64,000 nucleotides of DNA from Angomonas deanei (GCA_903995115.1 LR877154.1:372001-436000), one strand, 5' to 3'. Numbered from the stretch's first letter, positions 23,123-34,523 are shown. A program made the numbers and translations. The notes: generated by a model from the sequence alone, not told the origin.

Positions 23123-24553
23123 TTAGAGATCCGCGTTGTCACCGGCATCGGCCTTCTTGGCGTCACCACCCTTCTTGCTGGAGTGCTCCTTAATAAACTT
23201 CTTCATGTCATCGATGGAGCGGTCACCGTTGTAGGAGACGGGGGCACCGCCGGAGGGGATGAAGAAGATGGTGGGGAAGCCCTGCACCTTGTACTTGGAG
23301 GGGTCCACGTCGTTGGCGGTGGCATCAATCTTGGCAATCACGACGTCCTCCTTCTCGAGCTCCTTGGCCATCTTCTCGTAGTCGGGGTGGAGCTTCTTGC
23401 AGTGGCCGCACCAGGGGGCATAGAAGAGCACGAACATGTCCTTGCCCTTGTTGAGGTGGGACTCGAAGGACTTACCGACGAGGGTGGTGAGACCATCGAC
23501 GGTCTCCTTCTCGGGGATGGCCTCGCTCTTCAGGTGGGGGGCGAGCTTGCCGTTGGTGAACTGGTCAAGGAAGCTCTTGAGCTCCTCCTCGGTCATCTTC
23601 TGCGCAGGGGGGAAGAGGAACTTGGTGCGGCTCTTGTCAATGACGAGGGAGGGGTACTCCTTGGGGGCACCGAGCTGGTCACCGAAGGCGCCATAGAGGG
23701 CACCGTTGACGGTGACGAGGATCACCTTGTTGTCGCGGTACTGCTTGGCCACAGCGGCGGCGGCCTTGGTCTCGGGGGACTCCTTCTCATCCTTGGTGAA
23801 GAGGAAACCAATGGCATATCCGTGCTCGCCGGCGGCCATGTAGTTCTTGAAGTTCTCGGGGGTGATGGTACCGAAGAGGGGGACGCTATTGAGGTCGAGG
23901 AACTTGTTAATGTCCTTCTCGGAGACGCCATCCTTGATCTCCAGCACGGCGGACTCTCCGTTGGCGAGGAAGGTGATGGACTCCATGGGGCTGGCCTTGA
24001 CGACGGCGGCGTCAGAGACGAGGGTGAAGGCGTTGCTGAGGCGGCGGGTCTTGGCGATGGGCTCAAGGGTCTTGAAGGTCTGAGAAGTCTCGGAGGCGGT
24101 CTTGATGACCACGACGGGGAGACCCTCCTTCACCAGCTTGTCCACGTCCGCCTGGGTCTTGGAGACGCTCACGGCGGGCTCGTACTGAGACTTGACGTAG
24201 GAGATGATCTCGGGGGCCGTGCGACCACCGTCGAAGTCGAGGTGCTTCTCACCGTTCTTGAAGAGGATGAGCGTGGGGTAACCCTTCACGTCGAACTTAC
24301 CGCAGAGCTTCTCGTTCTGGGTGCAGTCAACCTCCGCGAGGGTGGCCTTGTCGCCGAGGGCATCGGAGGCCTTCTCGAACTCGGGGGCGAGCTTCTTGCA
24401 GTGTCCGCACCAGGGGGCGAAGAACTTCACCAAGGTGTACTCGGTCTTCTTGATGCCAGTCTCAAAGTCGGCCTCGTTGAGGGAGGCGACCTTGCCTTGG
24501 CATCCGGCGGCCAACAGGAGGGACGCCAGAAGGGCAGCAGTAAGCTTGGCCAT
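23123..24553 (-). CDS. PDI: Protein disulfide isomerase, two CGHC thioredoxin domains
   Basis: A 476-residue, four-thioredoxin-fold PDI (a-b-b'-a'). A signal peptide (MAKLTAALLASLLLAAGCQG) is followed by the a domain with APWCGHC at residues 47-52, two redox-inactive b domains, and the a' domain with a second APWCGHC (about 379-385) and the cis-proline motif GFPTI. It forms and rearranges disulfides in the ER lumen. The C-terminus NADL stands where KDEL-type retrieval signals sit; it is non-canonical but plausible. Codon use is extreme (AAG, GAG, CTC, ATC and similar C/G-ending codons nearly throughout), unlike its neighbours and typical of strong expression. That same bias creates a long antisense open frame that is not a gene. 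The gene is uninterrupted. Confidence 0.96.
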   Translation of the reverse strand: MAKLTAALLASLLLAAGCQGKVASLNEADFETGIKKTEYTLVKFFAPWCGHCKKLAPEFEKASDALGDKATLAEVDCTQNEKLCGKFDVKGYPTLILFKNGEKHLDFDGGRTAPEIISYVKSQYEPAVSVSKTQADVDKLVKEGLPVVVIKTASETSQTFKTLEPIAKTRRLSNAFTLVSDAAVVKASPMESITFLANGESAVLEIKDGVSEKDINKFLDLNSVPLFGTITPENFKNYMAAGEHGYAIGFLFTKDEKESPETKAAAAVAKQYRDNKVILVTVNGALYGAFGDQLGAPKEYPSLVIDKSRTKFLFPPAQKMTEEELKSFLDQFTNGKLAPHLKSEAIPEKETVDGLTTLVGKSFESHLNKGKDMFVLFYAPWCGHCKKLHPDYEKMAKELEKEDVVIAKIDATANDVDPSKYKVQGFPTIFFIPSGGAPVSYNGDRSIDDMKKFIKEHSSKKGGDAKKADAGDNADL

Positions 24554-24887
24554 GATGTGTGTGTGTGAGAGAAGAAAAAAGTTAGACGTTAATTAACTTT
24601 TTAAAAAAAAAAGGGAGAAAGGTAGTTTGAGGCGGTATTCATCTTACTACTTCAGCAAAGCTACACGGTGGGTAATCGTAAAGACCAAAAAAACAAACAA
24701 GGAAAAGAATAAAAGGCATACAATACAAGTATATTAAAGATGTTCAACAATTCTAAATATATATATATATGGAAATAAAGGTAAAAACACATTCGCTCTG
24801 TTCTAGTACTCCATCTGTCCAAATTCATCACTGATTTTTTATTTTTTTATTTATGATGACGATTTTTTAAAAATTATTTCGTTGCGA
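24554..24887. other. Intergenic spacer with AT dinucleotide tract
   Basis: 334 bp between the ch-TOG 3' end and PDI. A pure (AT)7 tract lies at 24757-24770. The PDI acceptor is probably the AAAAAG that follows a T run near 24601-24615. No gene seen. Confidence 0.6.
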
Positions 24888-27800
24888 CTACTTTATTAAT
24901 GCGGCAGGGAGCTTGAAATCTTTTGGTTTCTGTTTATCCTCCGCGTACTTCTGTAGTAATTTCCGACGGATGTGTTCCTGGAACGCATCGGAGCAGCGGG
25001 AGAGTTGGGTGTCGAAGTTTTCTTCATAGTCCGGTAGCGCGTGCCCCTTGATGTACGCGTAGAGCTCCTCAAAGCCCGCGGCGGTGGTCTCCTGGTGTCT
25101 GCACTTGGCAAAGATGGTGGTCAACGAGGTCTTCGCCGGCTGGGAGTGCACCGTCGTCCCCACCTTCCCTGGAGAGCCCATCTGACTGGCGGGGTGCGAG
25201 GCGGCGGGGTCGGCGTGGCTACTCTTCACCACCACCCTCGTCGGCGGGGAGAGGGAGGCGCGCTGGTGGTGGACACTGTCCTCCTCTGCGAGCGCCTCGT
25301 GTGCGGTTTTGTTGGGATCCTTCTCCTTCGCCTCCCCCAGACTCGCCCGTATGAAGTGGGTGACCAGAAAAGGACCGCCCACTAACTTCAGAGAAGAGTC
25401 GAGCAGCGTGGCCCCCCGCTGTGCCGTGCTGTTCTGCAGGACGGTCTTTATCGTACGGAGGGCGAGATCGTCCACATTCTTGAAGGCGCTCGGTGGGTGC
25501 TGCAATAAGAAATCGTGGCAGCACAGGACAATGTTTTCGTCGGAGACGTTCTTGAGGGACAGTTGGAGAATGCACTTCACCGTCACCTGGATATACTTGA
25601 AGTCACTCTTGCGTGTTGTCTGGATGTACGTGGTGGAGTAACTCGTCAGTCGAGAAACCAAACCGTGAAAGACCTCGTTGGTGGAGGCGCCTAGAATAAA
25701 TTTCAGAATCATCTTATTCAACGACTTGATGACGGACTCGTTGGAGGAGAACTGCTCCGACAGCAGACAGTCAAATAGGGTACCAATGAGTCGATAAATC
25801 AAGTTGGAGCGGCATTTTTTGACGCAAGAGGAATCCATAAACATGATCTGTAAGCAGTGGATCAGACTGAGTGCCAGCTCCGCCTCTAGGTGTCGCGTGT
25901 GCTCGAACAGTCGCTCGACTAGTATCTGCATCAGGTCCCCCGTGCCACAGCTCCTGTCCCGCTCAAAGTGCTTCTCAAAGTCTTCGCACATGTCAAGCGC
26001 TACCGGGGTGGGGGCGGAGCGGAGACCAGCTAAGATTTCCTGCATGGAGTACTCCTCCTCTTCTTCATTCTCGATGGGGACCTCCTGTGGCGGGGTGGTG
26101 GGACCAGGAGAGATGACCTCCTTGTGACCGCGTGGGTTGGACTCTTGCCGGGGTGGGGTGCGGGCCTCTGACTGACTCTTCCTACCCTCCACGACGGGAG
26201 AGGCTGACGCACGGCGTGGGGTGGACGGTGCCGACCCGCCCGGCTGTGGGCTGCGAGGCGTCATGGAGCGGCGAGGGGTCTTGCGGGCTGGGGTGTTGTG
26301 TTCGCTGTCCTCGTTGTCGATGGGTCGACCAGTGGGAAGGTTGCTCGTCGCCTGCACAAGGCGGTCCAGGACGGGGATGACGGTCTGCTGGTCGGCCGGC
26401 TTGAGCGTGTGGGCGACGGTGTAGAAGGCTTCATCGCCGAGGATGGGAAGAAAAAAGCCCACCACCCGCTCCGCCGCCAGACGCACCTCTTGCAGTCGAT
26501 CCATTAGTGCCTTGATGACACCGGGGACCAACAATCGGAGTGCGTTCCGGTTCACATTGGCGTCGACTGGGAGTTGCTCAAACCCAAAGCACATGGCCTC
26601 CAGGACATTCTGCCGGCAGACATTCGACTCGGAGCTCAGCGGTCCTTTCAGCTGGGTCAGCAAGTTTTCAATGCCGACAATCTCCACGCCCATGAAGACC
26701 ACCTCCCGCGCCTCATCTCGCAAGTTTAGTTTTTGATCGCCGAGGTAGGGGTAGACAGAGGGGAGCAGGTTGCGCATGTGCGGGGCACTCTCCTCCGCCC
26801 CTCCCGCCTGTGCGACATGAGAAATCTGCTTCAGTACATCGACAATAAAGTTCTTGTTGGACTCTGCTAAGCGGCCACCCAGTGCTTTTAAAATAGGGCC
26901 AACGGAGGATGGTGGTAAGGTGCCGCCCACGCTGTCAATGTAGTCGTTAATCTCGTGGACTGCCTCCAGCCGATCCCTCCAGTCGCCCTCGGCGGCAATT
27001 TGTTTCAAAATGCGCTTCAGCGACATGGGGACGTCTCCGGAACTGGTGGCGATGGAGTTGGCTAAACTACCTCTGGGAGAGGCGGACCGTATATTATTGG
27101 TGCTATTCTTCCGCTCAAAGGTGGAGTCCTGACGAGGTCGTTTCTGAAACGTCGGGGTTGCGCTGCGTACGTTGAGGGAGGACGCCCGCTTCGGCCGCTG
27201 GGGTGGTAACTGGTCCGCCACTCGCGCCTCTCCCAACTTCTGCAGCTCCACGTCGTAGTGCGAGCGGGCTGGGAGAGGGAGGGAGGCGGCAAAGGTATCG
27301 GTGACAGAAGCGCCAACTTGCTCTCGTAGCTGCAGCAATAACTGCACGGAGGACACGCGCAGGGGGACGGCATTTTGCTCGAGGCATACTTTCAGATAGG
27401 CAAGCAGCGGACGTGTTTCTATTTTGGACTCCTCCGGCGCGGAAGCCGATTGCGTGAGTAACTCGGAGATAATCTCATTCGTCTCCAACAAGAGTTTCGG
27501 TGTCTTCACCAGCATCGCCTCCTTCCCCAGGTGTCTCACGACGAATCGCGGACTGGTTCTCCCCGCCACCTCCATAATGACGTCCCTGCAGGGTTGTTTA
27601 TTCTTGGGTTCCGTCAGCTTGTGGGTGCAGTCCGCCACTAGGGCGTAGCAGCCTGCTAAAGGGACGTCGGCACAGCGTGTCATCACACTTTGCAAGAGCG
27701 TGAGGACCGCCTGGAATACCTGAAACGTGTTCTCCTCCCGCAGCCCGGGGTGGTCCTTGAGGTAGACTAGCAAATAGGGAAAGTTCGTATTGCATTGTGC

Positions 27801-29733
27801 CGGGGTCCAGGTATCGGTCTCCTTCTGCACCTTCGCCACCCCGTCCATTCGCTGGTTCCACTCTTTTGATTTGAGTAACGTCAGGATGGTGTCGTCTCCG
27901 TTCAACAAACCGAGCATCGTGTTGCCGGCCTCCACCTTGGAGGGCAGCGTGGACAGCAGCGAAATGCCGTCTTCTCCTCCTTTGATGGGAGGGTGCGCCA
28001 TAGAGCCACGGGCCGACCGTGAGCCTCTGGCGCTATCTAACGCACTCTGTGTTCTTGTTCTGGGGGGTCGCACCTGAGCAGAGCTGGTCCGCCGCCTCGG
28101 GGCGCCATCCGCGCCTTCCTCGCAGACGATTTTCTTGGCAGGAGAGAGGGACGGTGTCGCGTTTTCCTTCGGGGTCGGAAGTGCGCTGCCAGACTGCGAC
28201 AAGACCGCCTGCATTTTCACACGCTGCTTTTCATCCATGGAGGAAATCACGGAGGCGTAGCTGTCTGGGCCGAACACGTTCACCAACTTGGAGAGCAGTG
28301 CGTACCCCGCATCGCGATTCTCCGCCCGTTCGTCGTTCACCATGCGCTTCAGAAGGCCCATGTGCCTTCCTAGCTTACCGTACTGGCTGGGCTCGAGTAC
28401 ATCTAGCATGTAGTCACAGAAGCGAATGGCGAAGAGGCGTTGATTCGGACTCTTGCTCCCCATCACCTGGTCCACCTCATCCACGCACTGATCAAAGGTA
28501 ATACAATGGTACTGAATTAACTTCTCCAGCGTGGTCTTGATGTGCTCTAACACACTCGTCTTCTTGTCCTTCATGCGGTCAAACAGAGGCGCAATGTACG
28601 CCTTCGCGTGTGGCGCAAAACGGCCGCGCAACCCCCTCGCACACTCTTGAATCATCTTAAACCCCAGTAACATCAGGGGCGCCTGAGGGTCTATGAGGTA
28701 CTGCCGCATCATGGAGGCCAGCTCGTGGTAATCGTCACTCTGCCGGAACCGTGGGGCACCCAGCAAGGGGATGGCGCGCTCGTTCACGACGTTACACCGC
28801 TCCTGCCAGGGGAGACTCTTATCCAGCACGGTTTTGAAAAAGTTCTTTGGTAGCTTGGGTACGACGGGGGTCTCATCGAGCAGCTCAAAAGCTTCGTCGT
28901 CCACGTCATTGTTGCCCCCTCCGCCGGACAAGCCCGTCAGTGGTACCGCAGAAGCTTTTCGCGATTGTGCGGTCACCTCCTCAAACCCATTGATCTGCTT
29001 CGGCGGAGCCTCCCCTACGGTAATAGTTTCAAACTGCTTTTCTAACTCTGCCAACTGTACGTCGCGTAGGTCGGTCAGATAGCCCTTGATGCCGCCACCA
29101 ATGTACTTGTAACACTGGCAGCACAAGTTTTGTGCCTCCTTTCGCACCTGCGGGTTGACATCGCTAAACATGGGATGCATCGCCTTCAGAATCTCCTTAA
29201 TAGGAAAGTGTTGTGTGCCAAAATCACTAATGAGCATACTGCACACCTGTACCGCCCCGGAGCGGCACTTGGGGGCCTTGTTGGTAAAACAACTAATGAG
29301 GGGCTCGATCACTTCCTTTGGCTTTCCACTCTCTACCGCAATGAGCGCGAACCGCTGGGTCAGCTCCACCGCCTTCGGTCGGCCGGTGAGCCCTTTCTCC
29401 AGCATGAGGGTGAACGGCGCCCCGCAGAGCACCCCTAGCTCCTCCGGTTCACAACAGGGGACTAGCTTCACTAATGCCTCGAACAATGACTCCTGCACCG
29501 CCGCCTGATTCTCTGATGCTATCTTGGCGATATTTTCTAATAAAAGTGATTTTTCTTTGGAGGGGCTGGCGGCAATGCGCTCGTACCCCTCTTTCCGCGC
29601 CTTCCAGTTGCTATGGGTTAACAGTTGTTGGGTGGTGCACTTGCTGAAGTCCTCCTCCGGCTGCGCGGCACCGCCAAAAGGGATTGGCGCCCCCACCAGT
29701 GGATTGTCCGACTGGTCTGTCCTCCACGTTCAT
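24888..29733 (-). CDS. XMAP215/ch-TOG/Stu2 family microtubule polymerase
   Basis: About 1,615 residues with at least four TOG-type HEAT arrays: TOG1 (THSNWKARKEGYERI onward), TOG2 (LDKSLPWQERCNVVNE onward), TOG3 (LLKSKEWNQRMDGVAKVQ onward) and TOG4 (AEGDWRDRLEAVHEINDYI onward). Each opens with the W.xR family signature that contacts tubulin. Basic Ser/Pro/Arg-rich linkers (RPPRTRTQSALDSARG, TPRRSMTPRSP) separate them, and a C-terminal helical region (MQEILAGLRSAPTPVAL through VLCCHDFLLQH) resembles the family's extra C-terminal TOG-like domain. Such proteins speed plus-end growth at centrosomes, spindles and flagellar bases. The main frame has no ATG at its start. An ATG at 29733 (MNVEDRPVGQSTGGG) lies in another frame and would join the main frame if the five-G run near 29693 had one more G. 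I therefore place the start at 29733 across a probable one-base loss. Confidence 0.9.
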
Positions 29734-29995
29734 GAAAGTAATATTGCGTATAGTGTTGGTTTTTATTCTAACTATAGCGGAAGGCGAAGAGGAGAAGAAG
29801 GGAATGGGGGTAATGTGTCGTTCTTTTCTAACACGCACAAGAAGAGGAAGAAATGATCATCAAGGGGATTGAAAACAAAACAAGAAGCATTTAAAACAGG
29901 TTCGTATCTTTTGAAAATGCGCATTTTTTTTTTTTAAAATCGTTAGCACATATTGGATTGCCTTCGCAGCATTTTGTTGTTGTTGTGTTGTCCAA

Positions 29996-30535
29996 TTACC
30001 GGGACGCAAACTCCTTCAGGAGAGACTCCACCTGCTCATCCACGTTGTCTACCTTCTCAATACTCTTTTTCTCATAAATTTCAACATAGCGATTATTCTT
30101 GTTGACGACAATAATGTCGTCGCCTACGATGAGTTGATCTCCGCTGGTGGGGGCGGAGGAGGCCGAACCGGAAAAAAACGTGGTTGGGCCATTGTTGTTA
30201 TTATGATGATTGGTAGTGCCACTGCCCGAGGAGGTTTCCCCTACACGGTTATTGGGGGCCGACGTTGTGGTTTTCTTGTTGCCGTCCTTGTCATCGGTCA
30301 ATTCCTTTCTATATGGTTTGGCGCCAATCCCAAACACAATTCGGTACAACTTGCGAAAGAGCAAGTAGTAAAACACCCAATACCAGTGTCGTTTGAGCAG
30401 TGTGACGATGTGAGGGTAACTGGCCTTGAGTTCCTCCTGTAGGTTGAGCTGGAAGCCGCGGACGTGTCGGACGAATATTTCTAACCCTGAGCGAGCCTGA
30501 TCTAATACGGTATCCGAGTATAATTGTAAACTCAT
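29996..30535 (-). CDS. Small membrane-associated protein of unknown function
   Basis: 179 residues, start MSLQLYSDTVLDQARSG. An amphipathic N-terminal helical region leads to a hydrophobic, aromatic-rich segment (WYWVFYYLLFRKLYRIVFGI, about 52-72) that could be one membrane span or a re-entrant hairpin. A polar Asn/Ser/Gly-rich linker with an NHHNNNNG run follows. The C-terminal third (DQLIVGDDIIVVNKNNRYVEIYEKKSIEKVDNV) looks like a short beta unit plus helix. I recognise no family. Flanked by ch-TOG upstream of its own 5' neighbour and a 505-bp spacer. The start is the only ATG near the plausible acceptor. Confidence 0.6.
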   Translation of the reverse strand: MSLQLYSDTVLDQARSGLEIFVRHVRGFQLNLQEELKASYPHIVTLLKRHWYWVFYYLLFRKLYRIVFGIGAKPYRKELTDDKDGNKKTTTSAPNNRVGETSSGSGTTNHHNNNNGPTTFFSGSASSAPTSGDQLIVGDDIIVVNKNNRYVEIYEKKSIEKVDNVDEQVESLLKEFASR

Positions 30536-31040
30536 TTTTTTTATTATTAATTTTGTTTATTCTGCTGTTCGTACCCGCGGGGGTAGATTATTCTAATGGT
30601 TTCTTTTCGTTTCTCAGTAAAAAGAAGGGGGGAAAGAAGAACAGTGGTAAGCAAATAAGAAGTGTCAACGAGAGACCAATTTTTTTTCTTTTTTTTAGAA
30701 CAGATAATATTAAAATGCATTTTCTTTTTTTATACTGGATAATACAAAGAATTTGCAATATATGCGTACAAGGTGTGAAAAAAAAAAAAAAAGTAAATAT
30801 ACAAAAAGTTACAGTGCAGTGTATTTTTTTTATTATTTCGGATTAATAGAAAATAATAAAATAAAAAGAGAAACGATGCAGTGGGTCTACGTTTACGGCA
30901 TAGAGCGGCAGGCGTAAAATAAAAACAATCACTAGAACAGAACAATTTTAGCGGCAACAAAACAAAAACAGAAAAGAAAGCCCGGCTACTTTTTTTTTTT
31001 TTTTCAGTTGTTAATTATTATGCGTATCCTCGCTCTCCCA
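30536..31040. other. Intergenic spacer, AT-rich
   Basis: 505 bp with T and A homopolymers (30680-30698, 30777-30793, 30990-31004). No ORF of credible composition and no RNA gene recognised. Confidence 0.6.
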
Positions 31041-32040
31041 CTACTTTTGACGTTTCACCGAGTGATTCGCGGCGGCGGTGTTTAACAGTACAAAATAATC
31101 TAAAACCCGACGCCAATTGTGATACTCGTGATCGTTTAATACAATAAAGGTGACATAAAACTTTTGAGGCGCACGGCAGTGGAGGGAGAGGGCTCGCTTG
31201 CACTCTACGTTGACTTTTGTCCCTTGCGGCAGGAGGGTGCTAGAGACGGTACCGGAGGGCGTCTCGTACTTGGACTTCTCCACCTCCTCCAACCCGCGTG
31301 AAACAGAATGCAAAAACGCCAGCGGAATGTATCCATCGATCACGTCTGGTTTGGAGCTATTAAAGATGGCAATACTCCCCTCGTCGGCGTCGTAGTTGCG
31401 CAAGAGACGAAGGGCGGCGAGGCACTGTACTGGGGAGTGAGGAGACTCATTAAAGACACACACCTGTGTGCCTTGGAAGAGGGCGTCAATGGCACGCTGG
31501 ACGGGAACCGTCATCTTGGGCCGCTTCGACACCGGTAGCGTCGGCCACAGCGACATGATGAAGGCGACACAGGCCACGTTATTGCGGGTGAAGCCGACTT
31601 TATCTAATTCCTCATCGGTGAGGTTTTCTCGCGACGTCTTGCTAGAGGAGGTGTCCATCATTTCATAAAGACCCTTGAAGCACTTGCGCACCTCCTCCGC
31701 CCTAATCGAACGTACCTTCTGCAGTCGTCGCTGCTCTCGCTTCTTGACGTAAACAATGGGGGAATACACATTCCACACATCTAACGGGTTTTCCTGATCG
31801 CACGGCACCTCTACCGTCGTGTTCGTCGACTCGTTTGATATTTTCACCTTTCTTGGGTACCTTTTTCACGTTGGTGGTCTTCTTAATGGAGGAAGGGGGC
31901 GTAGCGCCTTGGTTCGCGGTGGCCTGCGAGTGTTTGTCAATGTTGGTGCTAACGGAATTCGACCGGGATTGCGGCCGTTCCTTGGCGATTCGACGACTTT
32001 GCGTGGAAGTTTTGCTCGCTGGTTGGGGGGAGCCTGGCAT
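31041..32040 (-). CDS. Conserved-looking hypothetical protein, possible PH-like C-terminus, one frame break
   Basis: Two frames join near 31850: a basic disordered N-terminal part from ATG 32040 (MPGSPQPASKTSTQSRR, with poly-Lys motifs) and a folded part running to 31041. The combined length is about 333 residues. The folded part has a helical region (QRRLQKVRSIRAEEVRKCFKG), an acidic ENLTDEELDKVGF segment, a mixed alpha/beta middle (TQVCVFNESPHSPVQCLAALRLLR), and a C-terminal stretch with alternating strands ending in a W-containing helix (YVTFIVLNDHEYHNWRRVL), which is reminiscent of a PH fold. No catalytic motif is seen. The acceptor CCACTGTAG lies 13 bases before the ATG. Function unknown. 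Confidence 0.6.
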
Positions 32041-32233
32041 TCTAATGTGTAAACTACAGTGGTGATGGTAGGCGTCGTTGCTTCTTTAGCCAGTTTCTAG
32101 GAGGAGGAAAAGGCACAGTAGGTGTTGGAAATCAAACAGAGAAACAACCGTGAAAAAGGGGATCAACTACTAAAACGGCAGCTGAAATAAATAAATAAAG
32201 AAACGTAGTGATAATGTACAGTATAAGTTTGTT

Positions 32234-33079
32234 TTACGCGCCGTGCCGTTCCAATAACGCGCACTGTTCACGCAACTCTTTTAACTCTGCGGATTCCTTA
32301 TGGTAGATCAACTTCCACTCCGCCAGCTCTTTTAGTTTAGTCTCCAATAAGGATTGTGCAGAAGGACCCATCAGTGGTTTCTTGGGCACCTCCGCTGCCT
32401 TCTCCTCCACCCCCAGCGCATTCCTCTTCTTCAGCACATATAGTTTATACTTTAGACTCTCCACGTCGTCCTGGACGGTGTGCAGTTCGACTCGAATGTG
32501 CTCCAAGTCTTGGTTGTCGCGCTGTGCCTTAATGTTCTGTGAGAGGGAACGGCTCGTCGTCGCGAACTGGGAGTTCTTCGTGATGAGCTGACGGGCCGTC
32601 TCCTCATTCTTTTGCTGCAGACGGCGCAGCTGGCGTACCTTGGCCGCGTAACTATCGACCACCGTACCCATAGATGTATTGTTGAGGCTGGTGTGACGAC
32701 TGTGTTGCCCTGTCTGGTTCCCATCCCGTGGGAAAGTCACACTGGGCCCCGGTGAATCCCTCGTTGCCTGCGGGGTTAAAGGGGTCCGTGCATAACTCGC
32801 GTTGGCAGAGTACCGCCGACCGTTGGAACGCCCTTTCGTCGCAGACGGTGGTGGCGTCGGCCCTAACTTACTATTGTACCAACTAGACTGTGCCGCGCGC
32901 TTTTCCAGCTGGGAAGAGCGGTGGGAATATTGAATGATTTCGTCCTGCATGGCACTAATCTCATTTCGCAGGTCATCGGTGGTGGAATAGAGCAGTTGTA
33001 GTTCGATATTGACCTGGGCAATGTCGCTCTGGAGCCCTTGTACCACTTGTAGCTGAACGGCGCCTAAATCGGCTTCCAT
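32234..33079 (-). CDS. Coiled-coil protein of unknown function
   Basis: 281 residues, start MEADLGAVQLQVVQGLQSD. Residues 1-60 and 145-275 are heptad-rich helices predicted to form coiled coils (LLYSTTDDLRNEISAMQDEI; LRRLQQKNEETARQLITKN; LHTVQDDVESLKYKLYVLKK; LKELAEWKLIYHKESAELKE). The linker between them is Ser/Thr/Arg/Pro-rich. No catalytic motif, membrane span or targeting signal is visible. Such proteins in flagellates often belong to the basal body or axoneme, but nothing in this sequence proves that. It lies between two unrelated genes with about 200 bp on each side. Confidence 0.7.
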   Translation of the reverse strand: MEADLGAVQLQVVQGLQSDIAQVNIELQLLYSTTDDLRNEISAMQDEIIQYSHRSSQLEKRAAQSSWYNSKLGPTPPPSATKGRSNGRRYSANASYARTPLTPQATRDSPGPSVTFPRDGNQTGQHSRHTSLNNTSMGTVVDSYAAKVRQLRRLQQKNEETARQLITKNSQFATTSRSLSQNIKAQRDNQDLEHIRVELHTVQDDVESLKYKLYVLKKRNALGVEEKAAEVPKKPLMGPSAQSLLETKLKELAEWKLIYHKESAELKELREQCALLERHGA

Positions 33080-33284
33080 TTGACCCTAATGTTTATTTTT
33101 CTTTCTACGAGAATGTGAAACAAAATCGAAGGTAGAATGCACGTTTGGCGTAGAAGGGGCTGAAACAATAGAAATGTGGCATATGGGTTTCATTCTCTGT
33201 TCTCGTTCTATATTGTGCAGTTAGCGATTAGAAAAAAGAAAGTTTTATGTAAAGATTAAAAACGAAAAGAAGCATTCCCTTCGC

Positions 33285-34247
33285 CTACACCTGTCGAAGG
33301 AGAATATCTTTGCAATAGTCCACCTCAAAGTCCTCCAAGTCCTGCAGGTTCAACGTCAGGGTCCACAGACCGTGCGACCGCACCTGCCGCCCCTCACTCA
33401 CCGCCGCATTCGCCGTGTTCAGGGGATCCATGGAGCTCGTCACCGCCCACTTCCGCTCTAGGGATAGCTCCTCGCGCATGCCTTCCTGTAGAAGGTTCAA
33501 CACGATACGGCCGATAGGGACGACTTCCCACTGTTCATCTGTCTTTTTACGAGGAATCTTCGCGATGCGCTTCAGTGCGTCCGCCTCCTGTGCCGCCCAG
33601 GCCGCGAGGTGAATGTGACGTGGCCCCTCGCAGGTGCCGAACATAATATAGTCAAAGTTTGCTGTTTTGGACGATACATCAATGCAGCAAATATCTCGTA
33701 CACGCATTTCTTTCAGCACCTCGGTAAGCTCCACCACGTCCTCGAGGTGGGCGCGACGGCTGTCCTGCCAGGCCTCATCGATAGCGCCTTCCACTTCCAT
33801 TTGCAAAAGCATTTCCGCAAACTTTTCATCATCGTAGGGCAGTTCACTTTCTGCGTTAGGCAACCTCGCCAAGACATAATCCTCGTCGGTGGCGGTGTCC
33901 TCACTGTGGGCCGCTTCTTCCTTCTCTTCAGGTGTCACCGCCGCTCTGCTCCCCTCTCTTGGCAGTGGGGCGCCTTTTCGGGGGGTCTCCAGCGGAATAT
34001 GAAACCTAGAAAACTCTGTCCCCGGCGGCACCTCGGGGGTTCGGTCCACTCCCACGACCTCCTCCGTCTGAAGACTCATCCCCGCCAAGGCGTCCACGTC
34101 TATAAAGTCATCCTCTTCTACTACTTTACTAGCGCGAAGGATGCCGCAGCTGGCGAAGGCACGTCTGCCGTGTAGCGGTAGAGAGACACCCTCCACGGGG
34201 ATACCTGAGGGGCGAAGACGTAGAACACCGCGTAGGGCAGTCCGCAT
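33285..34247 (-). CDS. Mitochondrial ribosome silencing factor (RsfS/Iojap/MALSU1-like)
   Basis: 320 residues with a basic, Arg-rich and acid-free N-terminus (MRTALRGVLRLRPSG) that looks like a mitochondrial presequence, then about 130 acidic low-complexity residues. The C-terminal domain (about 165-318) carries the Iojap/RsfS pattern: VVELTEVLKEMRVRDICCIDVSSKTANFDYIMFGTCEGPRHIHLAAWAAQE, then a QWEVVPIGRIVLNLL segment at the place of the family's W.V.D.G..VVH strand. RsfS binds large-subunit protein uL14 and blocks premature subunit joining or assists assembly of the large mitoribosomal subunit. The core family DY...G.S.RH motif appears as DYIMFGTCEGPRHIH. The acidic spacer and a C-terminal extension are larger than in bacterial proteins (about 105 residues). 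Confidence 0.85.
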   Translation of the reverse strand: MRTALRGVLRLRPSGIPVEGVSLPLHGRRAFASCGILRASKVVEEDDFIDVDALAGMSLQTEEVVGVDRTPEVPPGTEFSRFHIPLETPRKGAPLPREGSRAAVTPEEKEEAAHSEDTATDEDYVLARLPNAESELPYDDEKFAEMLLQMEVEGAIDEAWQDSRRAHLEDVVELTEVLKEMRVRDICCIDVSSKTANFDYIMFGTCEGPRHIHLAAWAAQEADALKRIAKIPRKKTDEQWEVVPIGRIVLNLLQEGMREELSLERKWAVTSSMDPLNTANAAVSEGRQVRSHGLWTLTLNLQDLEDFEVDYCKDILLRQV

Positions 34248-34523
34248 TTATTTTATTATTACTATTATTTAAAAACACTAGTTTGTGGAAAAATAATAAA
34301 AAAAAAAAAAAGGTGAATTCATGGTATTCCTCGAATTTTCTGAGGACGGGGTTCTGCCGCGTACCAAATACAAAACGAAAAATGAAATAAAGAATCTGTT
34401 CGCACCAGAGCAAAACATCTATACCGGTTCAAGTAAACAACTATTACGTGAACAATAATTATATGGAAATAAAATAAAAAAAAAAAGTCGAAAGCGAAGC
34501 GCGGCTTTTATATCCCTTCTGTA

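Noticed and set aside
23054-24568. 504-residue plus-strand open frame
   Set aside because: It is the exact antisense of the PDI gene. Its repetitive Leu/Gly/Glu/Val content is a mirror of PDI's C/G-ending codons, and it has no recognisable domain.
29611-29838. 75-residue minus-strand ORF beginning MRVRKERH
   Set aside because: Its middle shares the MNVEDRPVGQSTGGG start proposed for ch-TOG, then runs out of frame; it is the 5' piece of that gene rather than its own gene.
31702-32040. Separate 112-residue basic protein
   Set aside because: It ends out of frame with the folded part of the next ORF at 31847. One base shift joins them smoothly, so I merged them.
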